Positions 31,803-40,456 of a stretch of 64,000 bases of DNA are shown piece after piece. The notes below the pieces were generated by a model. It was not told where the DNA came from. It made no database searches and saw nothing but the letters and a program-made list of their open reading frames with translations. Each line of letters begins with the position of its first letter. The first letter of the stretch is position 1. This DNA is from Sulfurimicrobium sp964552675 (GTDB lineage: Bacteria; Pseudomonadota; Gammaproteobacteria; Burkholderiales; Sulfuricellaceae), in the NCBI GenBank assembly GCA_964552675.1, contig CAZKHJ010000006.1, positions 1 through 64,000 on the forward strand. Direction: 5' to 3'. Both the position numbers and the translations under genes were made by a program.

Positions 31803-33026
31803 CTATCCTGGCCGCCCGTCCGAGCGGGGACGCCAATAAAGTGGGGCGTATTTGATGAGCCAGGGGCCGTAACTGGCCAGCCAGATTGCTGCTGCGAGCG
31901 GGTATAGCAGCGTGGCCGGGAGGCCGAGCAGATCAGGGCTGATGCGTGCCATAACGGCAAGCTGGAAGCCGAGAAACAGTGTCCAGGTGGCATTGTCGGC
32001 TACCAGTTCCTGGCCGGAGTGTCCCAGTGTGACGCGCGATGCCATGGCCAGAATCATGGAGGCGAAAAAACCGATCGCCAGCGCGTGCAGGGGAGCGAAG
32101 CCGAACGGTGCCGCACCGGTGAAAAGCAGCCACAGGCTCTGGATGCCGTATAGCAGCATGGCGAGCGGCAGCCAGGCAAAGGCGACGTGCAGCACCGCCA
32201 GCAGCTTGACCCTGAAGCAGCGCCCCAGGCCCCACACCAGGGAAAAATAGGTGGCGCAGGCGGACAGGGGGAAGTCGGCCAGCCACAGCCATTGCTGCGC
32301 CCCTGCGATTTCCAGTGCGCCATGCGTTACGGCGCAGGCGAGCATGAAATAGAGTGCGGAGTAGGGTCGTACCATGATGTAGTTTTCCAGCACGCGGCTG
32401 GAGAAAAATGGAATCATCTTGTGACATACCGCGAGCAGAATCGGCACCATGAACCACCACACCCCGGCGTGAATGGAAAAATTCAGTGCCCCGATGCTGT
32501 TTGTTGCCAGCCATGCCAGATAGGCAGCCATGCCGAGCCAGCCCATGGACAGGGCGATGGTGGTGATGATGGGATGAATCTTGTCGGGATGAGGCGTGCG
32601 CGCCAGCACGCGCAACAGGGCGTAAAGCGCGATGCCCCAGCCCAGTAGCAGCAACGCCACAGCCAGCATCATCAGGGCCTTGCCAAAAGCCAGACCGGGA
32701 TAAAAGGCCAGGGCACCGGAAAACAGCAGCACAAAGGCAGGAACATAGAGCCGTGCGGGGATTTTCTCGCCATTCATCCAGTTGGGATACGTGGTCATGA
32801 GAAAGCCGAAGATGAAGAAAGGGAAAAAAGCGTAGATCATGAGGAAGCCATGTCCCCATAGAGCTGCCACGGACCATCCCAAAGGAGGATAAAGACCGGC
32901 ATACCGGCCCAGCAGGTCAGCCAGCCACCACAGCATGGCGACGATGGCCTGCACTGCGCCGCCAAACATCATCATGCGATGAGGCGCGGCGCTGAAGGTT
33001 TTCCAGATCGTGTTCATGGCGGGCAT
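31803..33026 (-). CDS. nnrS: NnrS family membrane protein
   Basis: A 407-aa integral membrane protein with twelve predicted helices, matching NnrS: AAPHRMMMFGGAVQAIVAML, WGHGFLMIYAFFPFFIFGFL then TTYPNW, and SIHAGVWWFMVPILLAVCHK. NnrS binds heme and copper and protects against nitrosative stress, perhaps by limiting dinitrosyl-iron damage. Either the ATG at 33026 or the one at 33017 could start it; neither has a strong RBS. It is monocistronic in appearance, upstream of the FNR-boxed hemerythrin unit on the same strand. Confidence 0.88.
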   Translation of the reverse strand: MPAMNTIWKTFSAAPHRMMMFGGAVQAIVAMLWWLADLLGRYAGLYPPLGWSVAALWGHGFLMIYAFFPFFIFGFLMTTYPNWMNGEKIPARLYVPAFVLLFSGALAFYPGLAFGKALMMLAVALLLLGWGIALYALLRVLARTPHPDKIHPIITTIALSMGWLGMAAYLAWLATNSIGALNFSIHAGVWWFMVPILLAVCHKMIPFFSSRVLENYIMVRPYSALYFMLACAVTHGALEIAGAQQWLWLADFPLSACATYFSLVWGLGRCFRVKLLAVLHVAFAWLPLAMLLYGIQSLWLLFTGAAPFGFAPLHALAIGFFASMILAMASRVTLGHSGQELVADNATWTLFLGFQLAVMARISPDLLGLPATLLYPLAAAIWLASYGPWLIKYAPLYWRPRSDGRPG

Positions 33027-33066
33027 TGTAGCCGCCTGAGCCTGCTTAGGCCAGAATCAATGATTT

Positions 33067-34182
33067 TCAGGCGAGGGAGCAGGCGATGATGCGGTCCTTG
33101 CCGCCCTGTTTGGCCGCATACATGCGCTGGTCGGCGATTTCGACCAGTTTGCGCCAGTCGTCCAGGCTGTCAACCGTGCGCTCCGCCAGGCCGATGCTGG
33201 CGGTCATGGGCTTGCCGTCAGGCCTGTCGCCCAGACCCTGTTCGCGCACCCGTTCGAGAACCTTCTCTGCTTCATTGCAATAGGTGCTGGGCAGAATCAG
33301 GATGAATTCCTCCCCGCCCCAGCGCACCAGCATGTCGCCGGTGCGCAGCGCCGCGCGCAGCTTGCTGGTGGCGGAGATCAACGCCTGATCGCCGGCATCG
33401 TGGCCATATTTATCGTTGATGCCCTTGAAGTTGTCGAGATCGACGAAGGCTACCGACAGCGGCGTATTGCTGCGCGAGGCGATGATAAACTGGATTTCCA
33501 GCAGTTCTTCCCCGCTCAGGCGCGAAAAACAGCTGGTGAGCGGATCGCGCACCGCCTGCCGCACCAGCGCGATCATGAAACCCAGCTGGCTCATGCCGCT
33601 CATGGTGGCGACGGCGGCGATCATGGCCGAGAGCCAGATGGTGCCGATGAGGTGGCTCAGGCTGAACATGTCCAGCCCCAGGTAGCTGGCGGCAAATTCC
33701 GCGCCCAGCACCGGCAGGGCGAAGACCAGGCCTTCTGCCGCGGTGAGTGGGAACATGCCCAGTCCGGCCACCATGACGAAGGGCAGGAAGGCGTAGACGC
33801 CGGCAATAGTCGAGGATAGGCCGTTGAGCTCGGTTTTCTGCATTACCAGATAGGAGAAAATGAAAAACACGGTGGGGATCAGATACAGTATGACCAGCGC
33901 CGCGTAGGTGTCGCGCATGCTGCTGGAGTGGCGGAATGAAATCGCCAGCAGGGCAAAGGCAGCGCTGGCGATCAGCCTTCCTGCCGCCAGTTCTCCCCAT
34001 GCCGGCCAAGAGAGCACGAAGGCATCGACCGCAATCCATAGTGAAGTCAGGATGGCAAACAGGGTGGCGATTACGCGCACCCGCAGCAAAATCATTTCCG
34101 CGCGCCGCGTGGTAAGCAGAGCCATGTGTCGGCCCGGCCAGAACAGCCAGGTCAGTTCTTCGTCAACCAGATGCTTGCCCAT
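33067..34182 (-). CDS. Membrane-bound diguanylate cyclase (GGDEF)
   Basis: A 371-aa protein with about six N-terminal transmembrane helices (residues 30-200) and a C-terminal GGDEF domain. The domain begins RDPLTSCFSRLSGEELLE and carries the catalytic WGGEEF, FVDLDNFKGIND and YGHDAGD, so it is predicted to make c-di-GMP from two GTP. No EAL domain is present. The sensor part is not a clear known MASE type. Its product could be read by the PilZ proteins at 12438 and 56147. Confidence 0.88.
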   Translation of the reverse strand: MGKHLVDEELTWLFWPGRHMALLTTRRAEMILLRVRVIATLFAILTSLWIAVDAFVLSWPAWGELAAGRLIASAAFALLAISFRHSSSMRDTYAALVILYLIPTVFFIFSYLVMQKTELNGLSSTIAGVYAFLPFVMVAGLGMFPLTAAEGLVFALPVLGAEFAASYLGLDMFSLSHLIGTIWLSAMIAAVATMSGMSQLGFMIALVRQAVRDPLTSCFSRLSGEELLEIQFIIASRSNTPLSVAFVDLDNFKGINDKYGHDAGDQALISATSKLRAALRTGDMLVRWGGEEFILILPSTYCNEAEKVLERVREQGLGDRPDGKPMTASIGLAERTVDSLDDWRKLVEIADQRMYAAKQGGKDRIIACSLA

Positions 34183-34320
34183 GAAAAATTCCCGGTCAAA
34201 TGAAATTATCTTCTTGAAGTCATGATGTTAAGTTGGACTATTGGGCCAGCTTATCATCAAATTGATGCGCCTGTCCTATATGTTATGACGACAAAAACAT
34301 CTGTTAGTCTATTGACGAAA

Positions 34321-34368
34321 ACACTACATGGAGTATATTTGAAAAAAACATACATCAATATGTAGTGT
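34321..34368. promoter_or_regulatory. Tandem NrdR boxes upstream of nrdD
   Basis: ACACTACATGGAGTAT (34321-34336) and CATCAATATGTAGTGT (34353-34368) each match the NrdR consensus acaCwAtATaTwGtgt at about 12 of 16 positions. They start 32 nt apart, the three-turn spacing usual for NrdR pairs. NrdR represses ribonucleotide reductase genes when dATP is high. The second box ends 20 nt before the start codon. Confidence 0.7.
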
Positions 34369-34388
34369 TTAATAAGCGGAGAGATGAC

Positions 34389-36419
34389 ATGAGTGAGTTG
34401 CAGGATCAACAGGGGGTTCTGAGTCTGCCGCGCGCGGTAATCAAGCGCGACGGCTCGGTGGCGGTGTTCGACGGCAGCAAGATTCGTTCTGCCATCGCGC
34501 GTGCCGGTAGTGTCAGCGGTGAATTCGACGGCAGCGAGGCGGAGCTGCTGTCTGCCCAGGTGGCCAAGGTGCTGATCCACAAATTCCGCAACCAGCCACC
34601 CACTATCGAGAGCATCCAGGACGTGGTGGAGCAGGTGCTGATCTCCGCCAATCACCTCAAGACCGCCCGCGCCTATATCGTTTACCGCGAGCAGCACGCC
34701 AAGCTGCGCCAGGACAGGAAGACGGTGGTGGATGTCGGCAGCTCGATCAACGAATACCTCGACCAGCTCGACTGGCGCGTCAACGCCAATGCCAACCAGG
34801 GCTATTCCCTGGGCGGACTGATTCTCAACGTCTCGGGCAAGGTGGTGGCCAACTACTGGCTCAACCACGTCTATCCACCGGAAGTCGGCGTGGCCCACCG
34901 CGAGGGCGATATCCATGTGCACGATCTCGACATGCTGGCGGGCTACTGCGCCGGCTGGTCGCTGCGTACCCTGCTCACCGAGGGCCTCAACGGCGTGCCA
35001 GGCAAGGTTGAGGCGGGGCCGCCCAAACATATGTCCAGCGCGGTGGGGCAGATCGTCAACTTCCTCGGTACGCTGCAGAACGAGTGGGCCGGCGCGCAGG
35101 CGTTCAGCTCCTTTGATACCTACATGGCGCCCTATATCCGCAAGGACAACTTGCCCTATAGCTGCGTCAAGCAATATATCCAGGAGCTGATCTACAACCT
35201 CAACGTGCCTTCGCGCTGGGGCACGCAGACCCCCTTCACCAACCTGACTTTCGACTGGACCTGTCCGGAAGACCTGAAAGAGCAGGTGCCGATCATCGGC
35301 GGCGTGGAAATGCCTTTCGCCTATGGTGACCTGCAGGAAGAGATGGACATGATCAACCGCGCCTATATCGAGGTCATGACCACTGGCGATGCCAAGGGGC
35401 GGGTATTCACTTTCCCCATCCCGACCTACAACATGACGCCGGATTTTCCCTGGGAATCTGAGAACGCCACCCTGCTGTTCGAGATGACGGCGAAATACGG
35501 CTTGCCCTATTTCCAGAATTTCATCAATTCCGAGCTCAAGCCCAACATGATCCGCTCGATGTGCTGCCGCCTGCAGCTCGACCTGCGCGAACTGCTCAAG
35601 CGCGGCAACGGCCTGTTCGGCAGCGCGGAGCAGACCGGTTCGGTGGGTGTTGTCACCATCAATTGCGCGCGTCTGGGATTCCTCTACAAGGGCAATGAAG
35701 AAGGCCTGCTGGCGCGCCTGGACGAGCTGCTGGAAATCGGCAAGAACAGCCTGGAGATCAAGCGCAAGACCATCCAGCGCCACATGGATGCGGGCCTGTT
35801 CCCCTATACCAAGCGCTACCTTGGCACGCTGCGCAATCACTTCTCCACTCTGGGCGTGAACGGCATCAACGAGATGATCCGCAACTTTACCGGCGATGAG
35901 CACGACATCACCAGCGAATATGGCCATGCTTTCGCGGTGCGCCTGCTCGACCATGTGCGTGCCCGGATGCTGGCCTTCCAGGATGAAACCGGCCACATGT
36001 ACAACCTCGAGGCGACCCCGGCGGAGGGCACCACCTACCGCTTTGCCAAGGAGGACAGAAAGCGCTTCCCCGATATTATCCAGGCGGGTACCCGCGAAAT
36101 GCCGTATTACACCAATTCCTCGCAGCTGCCGGTGGGCTTCACCGACGACCCGTTCGAGGCGCTGGAACGGCAGGACGAATTGCAGAAGAAGTACACCGGG
36201 GGCACCGTGCTGCACCTTTACATGACCGAGCGCATTTCCAGCGCCGAGGCGTGCAAGAACCTGGTCAAGCGTTCGCTGGAGCGCTTCCGCCTGCCCTATA
36301 TCACGATCACGCCGACCTTCTCGATTTGCCCCACCCACGGCTATCTGGACGGGGAGCACAAATTCTGTCCCAAGTGCGACGAGGAAATCATCGCCAAAAA
36401 ACGCAAGCAGGCAGCCTGA
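34389..36419 (+). CDS. nrdD: Anaerobic ribonucleoside-triphosphate reductase NrdD, main chain lacking the glycyl-radical end
   Basis: Class III ribonucleotide reductase, reducing NTPs to dNTPs without oxygen. The 676-aa chain has an N-terminal ATP-cone (LPRAVIKRDGSVAVFDGSKI) and the ten-stranded barrel with the HVHDLDMLAGYCAGWSL and MCCRLQLDLRELL regions. The C-terminal metal site has ICPTHGYLDGEHKFCPKC (C647, H650, C660, C663). The usual RVxGY glycyl-radical segment after it is missing; the chain ends KKRKQAA. That segment is encoded by the next gene. The start at 34389 has GGAGAG upstream. Confidence 0.93.
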   Translation: MSELQDQQGVLSLPRAVIKRDGSVAVFDGSKIRSAIARAGSVSGEFDGSEAELLSAQVAKVLIHKFRNQPPTIESIQDVVEQVLISANHLKTARAYIVYREQHAKLRQDRKTVVDVGSSINEYLDQLDWRVNANANQGYSLGGLILNVSGKVVANYWLNHVYPPEVGVAHREGDIHVHDLDMLAGYCAGWSLRTLLTEGLNGVPGKVEAGPPKHMSSAVGQIVNFLGTLQNEWAGAQAFSSFDTYMAPYIRKDNLPYSCVKQYIQELIYNLNVPSRWGTQTPFTNLTFDWTCPEDLKEQVPIIGGVEMPFAYGDLQEEMDMINRAYIEVMTTGDAKGRVFTFPIPTYNMTPDFPWESENATLLFEMTAKYGLPYFQNFINSELKPNMIRSMCCRLQLDLRELLKRGNGLFGSAEQTGSVGVVTINCARLGFLYKGNEEGLLARLDELLEIGKNSLEIKRKTIQRHMDAGLFPYTKRYLGTLRNHFSTLGVNGINEMIRNFTGDEHDITSEYGHAFAVRLLDHVRARMLAFQDETGHMYNLEATPAEGTTYRFAKEDRKRFPDIIQAGTREMPYYTNSSQLPVGFTDDPFEALERQDELQKKYTGGTVLHLYMTERISSAEACKNLVKRSLERFRLPYITITPTFSICPTHGYLDGEHKFCPKCDEEIIAKKRKQAA

Positions 36420-36438
36420 TTTATACAAGGAGAAAGAA

Positions 36439-36630
36439 ATGACGGACATGTCCAATCAAACCAAGCTTCAGCCCGAAATCACCCTCAAGGACGAGGAGCG
36501 CCAGCCGTGCGAAGTCTGGACGCGCGTGATGGGCTATCACCGCCCGATGGCCTCTTTCAATGTGGGCAAGAAGGGCGAGTTTTACGAGCGCCAGTACTTC
36601 TGCGAATCGCGCACTGACCTTGCCGCTTAA
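36439..36630 (+). CDS. Separate glycyl-radical subunit of NrdD
   Basis: A 63-aa protein that contains only the NrdD C-terminal glycyl-radical segment: CEVWTRVMGYHRPMASFNVG then KKGEFYERQYF, with Gly32 in RVMGY as the radical site. It starts 19 nt after the main chain stop with its own RBS AAGGAGA and a 25-aa linker of its own. This looks like true gene fission, not a frameshift. It must dock in the NrdD barrel to place the glycyl radical next to the active-site Cys. The activase gene overlaps its end. Confidence 0.85.
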   Translation: MTDMSNQTKLQPEITLKDEERQPCEVWTRVMGYHRPMASFNVGKKGEFYERQYFCESRTDLAA

Positions 36631-37330
36631 GCCGGCAAGCCTGCAGGTGGGGGGGCTGACGCCCCTTACCACCACCGATTATCCCGGCCTGCTGGCAGCC
36701 GTGGTGTTTTGTCAGGGCTGTCCGTGGCAGTGTGCTTATTGCCACAATCCGCACCTGATTCCTCGCAGCAGCGAGATGGCGCAGGGCTGGGACGCCGTGA
36801 TGGCGTTTCTGCGCCGGCGCCAGGGGCTGCTCGACGCGGTGGTGTTCAGCGGCGGAGAGCCTACCCTGCAATCCGGCCTGGCGGACGCCTGCCGGGAGGC
36901 GCAGGGGCTGGGCTTCAAGATCGGCCTGCATACTGCCGGGATGTACCCGGAACGGCTGGCGGAAGTGCTGCCTTGCCTGGATTGGGTCGGGCTGGATATC
37001 AAGGCGCCGTTTGACGGTTATGGCCGCACCACGGGCGTGCCGGGGAGCGGAGAGAAGGCACGCGAAAGCCTGTTGCGCTTGCTCGACAGTGGCGTCGGAC
37101 ATGAAGTCCGTACCACCGTGCACCCCGGCCTGCTAAATCAGGAAACCCTTATTGCGCTGGCGCAGGAACTGTCCGCGCTGGGGGTGCGGCATTATGCGCT
37201 GCAGCAGTTCCGCATCCGGGGCTGCGCTGATCCTGCCTTGTGCCTGGGGGGAGAGCAGGAAATTTCCTGGGCCGAGGTGCGCGAGAAGCTGCAACCCCTG
37301 TTTCAGGACTTCTCTATTCGCAGCGCTTAA
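36620..37330 (+). CDS. nrdG: Anaerobic ribonucleotide reductase activating radical SAM protein (NrdG2 type)
   Basis: Radical SAM activase that makes the glycyl radical on NrdD. From the TTG at 36620 it is 236 aa with CPWQCAYC (C34, C38, C41), TTTDYPGLLAAVVFCQGC and GGEPTLQ. Later parts AGMYPERLAEVLPCLDWVGL and DIKAPFDGY are typical of this type. The start is uncertain: GTG at 36647 or an ATG at 36560 inside the glycyl gene are possible. It overlaps the glycyl-subunit gene, so the two are probably coupled. Confidence 0.88.
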   Translation: MPLKPASLQVGGLTPLTTTDYPGLLAAVVFCQGCPWQCAYCHNPHLIPRSSEMAQGWDAVMAFLRRRQGLLDAVVFSGGEPTLQSGLADACREAQGLGFKIGLHTAGMYPERLAEVLPCLDWVGLDIKAPFDGYGRTTGVPGSGEKARESLLRLLDSGVGHEVRTTVHPGLLNQETLIALAQELSALGVRHYALQQFRIRGCADPALCLGGEQEISWAEVREKLQPLFQDFSIRSA

Positions 37331-37375
37331 ACATATAATCCCGTTCCAGTTCGCATTCCACGGAGCGGAATTGCC

Positions 37376-38062
37376 TTGACCAACCCAGTAAAAATCCCTG
37401 CCATCCTGGCAAACATTCCGCTGTTCCGGGAAATGTCGCCGGAAGAAATCGAGCGCATTGCCCAGGGCACGCGCGAATTGCATCTCGCGCGCAATGATGT
37501 GCTGTTTCAGCGCGGCGATCCCTCCAGCGGCTTTTATGTCGTGGTGTATGGCCAGATCAAGCTGGCCCTGTCCTCGCCGCAGGGCATTGAAAAAGTGGTG
37601 GAACTGTTTGGCCCGGGGCAGAGCTTTGGCGAGGCCGTCATGTTCATGGGCAAACCTTACCCGGTTTACTCCCAGGCACTGGCGGACACGCTGGTGCTGC
37701 ATATCACCAAGAGCGTGGTGTTCAGCGGTATCGACAACGATCCCGCCTTCTGCCGCAAAATGCTGGCAGGCCTTTCCATCCGCTTGCACCGGCTGATTCA
37801 TTATGTGGAATCCTTCTCCCTGCGCTCCTCAGCGCAACGGGTCATCGGCTATCTGCTGCAGGATCTGGAGGAAATCAGGGAAGGTCAGGACATCCACATC
37901 AGTTTTCCGGCCAACAAGAATGTCATCGCCTCCAACCTCAACATCACGCCGGAAACCTTTTCCCGCATCCTGCATAATCTGGCCGATGACGGCCTGATCG
38001 AGGTGAAAGGTAAGGATGTGCGCATCTGCGATATCGCCAGGCTGCGTGCCTACGACGAGTAA
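37376..38062 (+). CDS. Crp/Fnr-family regulator, DNR/NnrR-like
   Basis: A 228-aa Crp/Fnr protein with a cyclic-nucleotide-type N-terminal domain (NDVLFQRGDPSSGFYVVVYG, GQSFGEAVMF) and a helix-turn-helix whose recognition helix TPETFSRILHNLADDG carries the E..SR pattern that reads TTGAT half-sites. It lacks the N-terminal Cys cluster of FNR, so it is more like the heme-based NO sensors DNR/NnrR. The start is a TTG with GGAGCGG upstream. It is a likely activator of the TTGAT-N4-ATCAA boxes in this window (inference). Confidence 0.82.
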   Translation: MTNPVKIPAILANIPLFREMSPEEIERIAQGTRELHLARNDVLFQRGDPSSGFYVVVYGQIKLALSSPQGIEKVVELFGPGQSFGEAVMFMGKPYPVYSQALADTLVLHITKSVVFSGIDNDPAFCRKMLAGLSIRLHRLIHYVESFSLRSSAQRVIGYLLQDLEEIREGQDIHISFPANKNVIASNLNITPETFSRILHNLADDGLIEVKGKDVRICDIARLRAYDE

Positions 38063-38122
38063 ACGGAATTTGTTCCTGGCTGCCGCTTGCGCGATTGCGC
38101 GAAACCCTTTATATTTTTGGCC

Positions 38123-38203
38123 ATGAACGCTTTTTTTCGCACTTCTCTCGAATTTCTGCTTGCCGGCCTGCTTCTGAGCGGGCTGCTGCGCTTCGCGCGC
38201 TAA
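38123..38203 (+). CDS. Leucine-rich 26-codon mini-ORF before leuA (possible leader peptide)
   Basis: A 26-codon ORF with eight leucine codons, grouped as EFLLAGLLLSGLLRF, ending 94 nt before leuA. It could be a leuA attenuation leader, or a tiny membrane peptide. GGCCTGC inside it (38165-38171) is complementary to GCAGGCC at 38238-38244, and a short GAACC/GGTTC hairpin follows (38246-38260). There is no U-tract terminator and no clear RBS, so the case is suggestive only. Confidence 0.35.
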   Translation: MNAFFRTSLEFLLAGLLLSGLLRFAR

Positions 38204-38297
38204 TTACTTCCCCTCCCTCTCACTAAAGTTTTAATATGCAGGCCTGAACCGCCAGGGTTCCCGGCTTATGGCTTAAAGATTTCCATTGGAGTCTGTC

Positions 38298-39833
38298 ATG
38301 AAAGACAAATTGATCATATTTGATACCACCTTGCGCGATGGCGAGCAGAGTCCGGGCGCATCCATGACGCGGGAAGAGAAGGTGCGCATCGCCAAGCAAC
38401 TGGAGCGGATGCGCGTGGATGTCATTGAGGCCGGCTTCCCGGCGGCTTCCAATGGCGATTTCGAATCGGTGAAAGCGGTGGCGGACGCCATCCGGGAAAG
38501 CACGGTGTGCGGTCTGGCGCGTGCGCTGGAGCGCGACATCGACCGTGCCGGCGAGGCCCTCAAGGGCGCCAAGTCCGGTCGTATCCACACCTTCATCGCC
38601 ACCTCGCCGATCCACATGGAAAAGAAGCTGCGCATGAGCCCGGACCAGGTGGTCGAGCAGGCGGTCAAGGCGGTGAAATGGGCGCGCAAGTGGACCGACA
38701 ATGTCGAGTTCTCGCCCGAGGATGCCGGCCGTTCCGACCCGGATTTCCTGTGCCGCGTGCTCGAAGCGGTGATCGACGCCGGCGCCGGCACGCTGAATAT
38801 TCCCGATACCGTGGGCTATAACCTGCCGCAGCAGTTCGGGCATCTCATCGCCACCTTGCGCGAGCGCATCCCCAACTCGGACAAGGCCATCTTCTCGGTG
38901 CATTGCCACAACGACCTCGGCCTGGCCGTGGCGAATTCGCTTTCCGCCGTGCTCAACGGCGCGCGCCAGGTGGAATGCACGGTCAACGGCCTGGGCGAGC
39001 GTGCCGGCAACGCCGCGCTGGAGGAAATTGTCATGGCGGTACGCACGCGCCAGGACGTGTTCAGCTGCGATACCCAGATCGACACTACCCAGATCGTGCC
39101 GGCCAGCCGCCTGGTGTCTTCCGTCACCGGTTTCGCCGTGCAGCCCAACAAGGCCATTGTCGGCGCCAATGCCTTTGCCCATGAGTCCGGCATCCACCAG
39201 GACGGCGTGCTCAAGCATCGCGAAACCTATGAAATCATGCGTGCCGAAGATGTCGGCTGGACCGCCAACAAGATGGTGCTGGGCAAGCATTCCGGCCGCA
39301 ACGCCTTCAAGACGCGGCTGGCCGAGCTGGGCATCGAGCTGGCTTCGGAAGATGCGCTCAACGGTGCTTTTGCCCGCTTCAAGGAACTGGCGGATAAGAA
39401 GCACGAGATTTTCGACGAGGATCTGCACGCCCTGGTGAGCGACGAAGCCGCCGCGCTGGAGCAGGAACACTTCAAACTGGTGTCGCTGAAAGTCTGTTCG
39501 GAAACCGGCGAGACGCCCCATGCCACGGTGGTGGTGAGTGTCAACGGTATGGAAAAACAGGCGGAAGCGGATGGTGGCGGCCCGGTGGACGCGGCATTCA
39601 AGGCGATTGATTCCATCGTCAGCAGCGGCGCCGAACTGCAACTGTATTCGGTGAACAACATCACCAGCGGCACCGATGCCCAGGGCGAAGTGACCGTGCG
39701 CCTGTCCAAGGGCGGGCGCATCGTCAATGGCCAGGGCTCGGATACCGATATCGTGATCGCCTCGGCCAAATCCTACCTGCACGCCCTCAACAAGCTGCAC
39801 AGCAAGCTGGAACGGGCGCACCCGCAGGTGTAG
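38298..39833 (+). CDS. leuA: 2-isopropylmalate synthase LeuA
   Basis: First committed enzyme of leucine synthesis: acetyl-CoA plus 2-oxoisovalerate to 2-isopropylmalate. The 511-aa protein has the catalytic DTTLRDGEQSPGASM, the HCHNDLGLAVANSL metal site and NGLGERAGNAALEE. The C-terminal LeuA regulatory domain (from about 390) gives leucine feedback. The ATG at 38298 follows TTGGAG. No other leu gene is near. It converges on acyP with a 7-nt gap. Confidence 0.95.
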   Translation: MKDKLIIFDTTLRDGEQSPGASMTREEKVRIAKQLERMRVDVIEAGFPAASNGDFESVKAVADAIRESTVCGLARALERDIDRAGEALKGAKSGRIHTFIATSPIHMEKKLRMSPDQVVEQAVKAVKWARKWTDNVEFSPEDAGRSDPDFLCRVLEAVIDAGAGTLNIPDTVGYNLPQQFGHLIATLRERIPNSDKAIFSVHCHNDLGLAVANSLSAVLNGARQVECTVNGLGERAGNAALEEIVMAVRTRQDVFSCDTQIDTTQIVPASRLVSSVTGFAVQPNKAIVGANAFAHESGIHQDGVLKHRETYEIMRAEDVGWTANKMVLGKHSGRNAFKTRLAELGIELASEDALNGAFARFKELADKKHEIFDEDLHALVSDEAAALEQEHFKLVSLKVCSETGETPHATVVVSVNGMEKQAEADGGGPVDAAFKAIDSIVSSGAELQLYSVNNITSGTDAQGEVTVRLSKGGRIVNGQGSDTDIVIASAKSYLHALNKLHSKLERAHPQV

Positions 39834-39840
39834 TGTTGTC

Positions 39841-40128
39841 CTAGAATGTCTGAAGGCGCTGGAAATCGGTGTGGGTCCCCACGCCTTCACTGACTTCCAT
39901 ATGCTCGACATGGGCTGCAGCCGGCCCGTGCCGGGCCCACTCCAGCATTTTTTCAATTGCCCCTGCTTGCCCTTGCACCATGGCTTCCACCGTGCCGTCA
40001 CGGCGGTTGCGCACCCAGCCGGTGACGCCTAGCTCTGCTGCCTTCCGGCACATGGATTCACGGAAATAGACGCCCTGCACGCGGCCATGCAGGATGAGAT
40101 GTCTGGTAACGAGGGGCGAGTCGGACAT
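39841..40128 (-). CDS. acyP: Acylphosphatase
   Basis: A 95-aa enzyme hydrolysing acyl phosphates. The catalytic loop is GRVQGVYFRE with its Arg, and the catalytic Asn is in GWVRNRRDGTVEAMVQG; both signature motifs are intact. Length is typical. It is a stand-alone gene convergent with leuA. Confidence 0.93.
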   Translation of the reverse strand: MSDSPLVTRHLILHGRVQGVYFRESMCRKAAELGVTGWVRNRRDGTVEAMVQGQAGAIEKMLEWARHGPAAAHVEHMEVSEGVGTHTDFQRLQTF

Positions 40129-40251
40129 GGAAAATCAAGCCGTAACTGGCAAGCAATGGACAGGTTTTCTAGCGTACCATGGATGCAACATTGCAGTGAC
40201 TGTGAACAGGCTCCTGGCTATCCGATTGCATGAACCTAAAAAAAGCAGTTG

Positions 40252-40440
40252 AACCGCAAAGGCGCAAAGAACGCAAAGTAAAGACAATGCGTTATCTGAA
40301 TCTGTCCAGCAGCCGGACTGGTGAATGCCAGATGATCTCCATGTCCTTGTTTTCTTTGCGCCTTCGCGTCTTCGCGTGCGTTGTTCCGCTTCAGCGGAAT
40401 ACAACCACGGGGAAGACCCTTGCGATCTTTGCGGTAAATG
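40252..40440. repeat. Degenerate CGCAAAG palindrome in a 328-nt gap
   Basis: AACCGCAAAGGCGCAAAG (from 40252) and an inverse-like CTTTGCGCCTTCGCGTC (from 40354), plus a terminal CTTTGCGGTAAATG, form a looser version of the palindrome at 22974. Nothing else is visible in 40129-40456 apart from a 16-mer at 40200 shared with 28491. Confidence 0.6.
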
Positions 40441-40456
40441 AACTGAGTTTTTCAGG

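Noticed and set aside
34257..36455. Long minus-strand ORF of 732 codons
   Set aside because: It lies wholly opposite nrdD, has no recognisable domain, and arises from the GC-rich codon pattern of the true gene.
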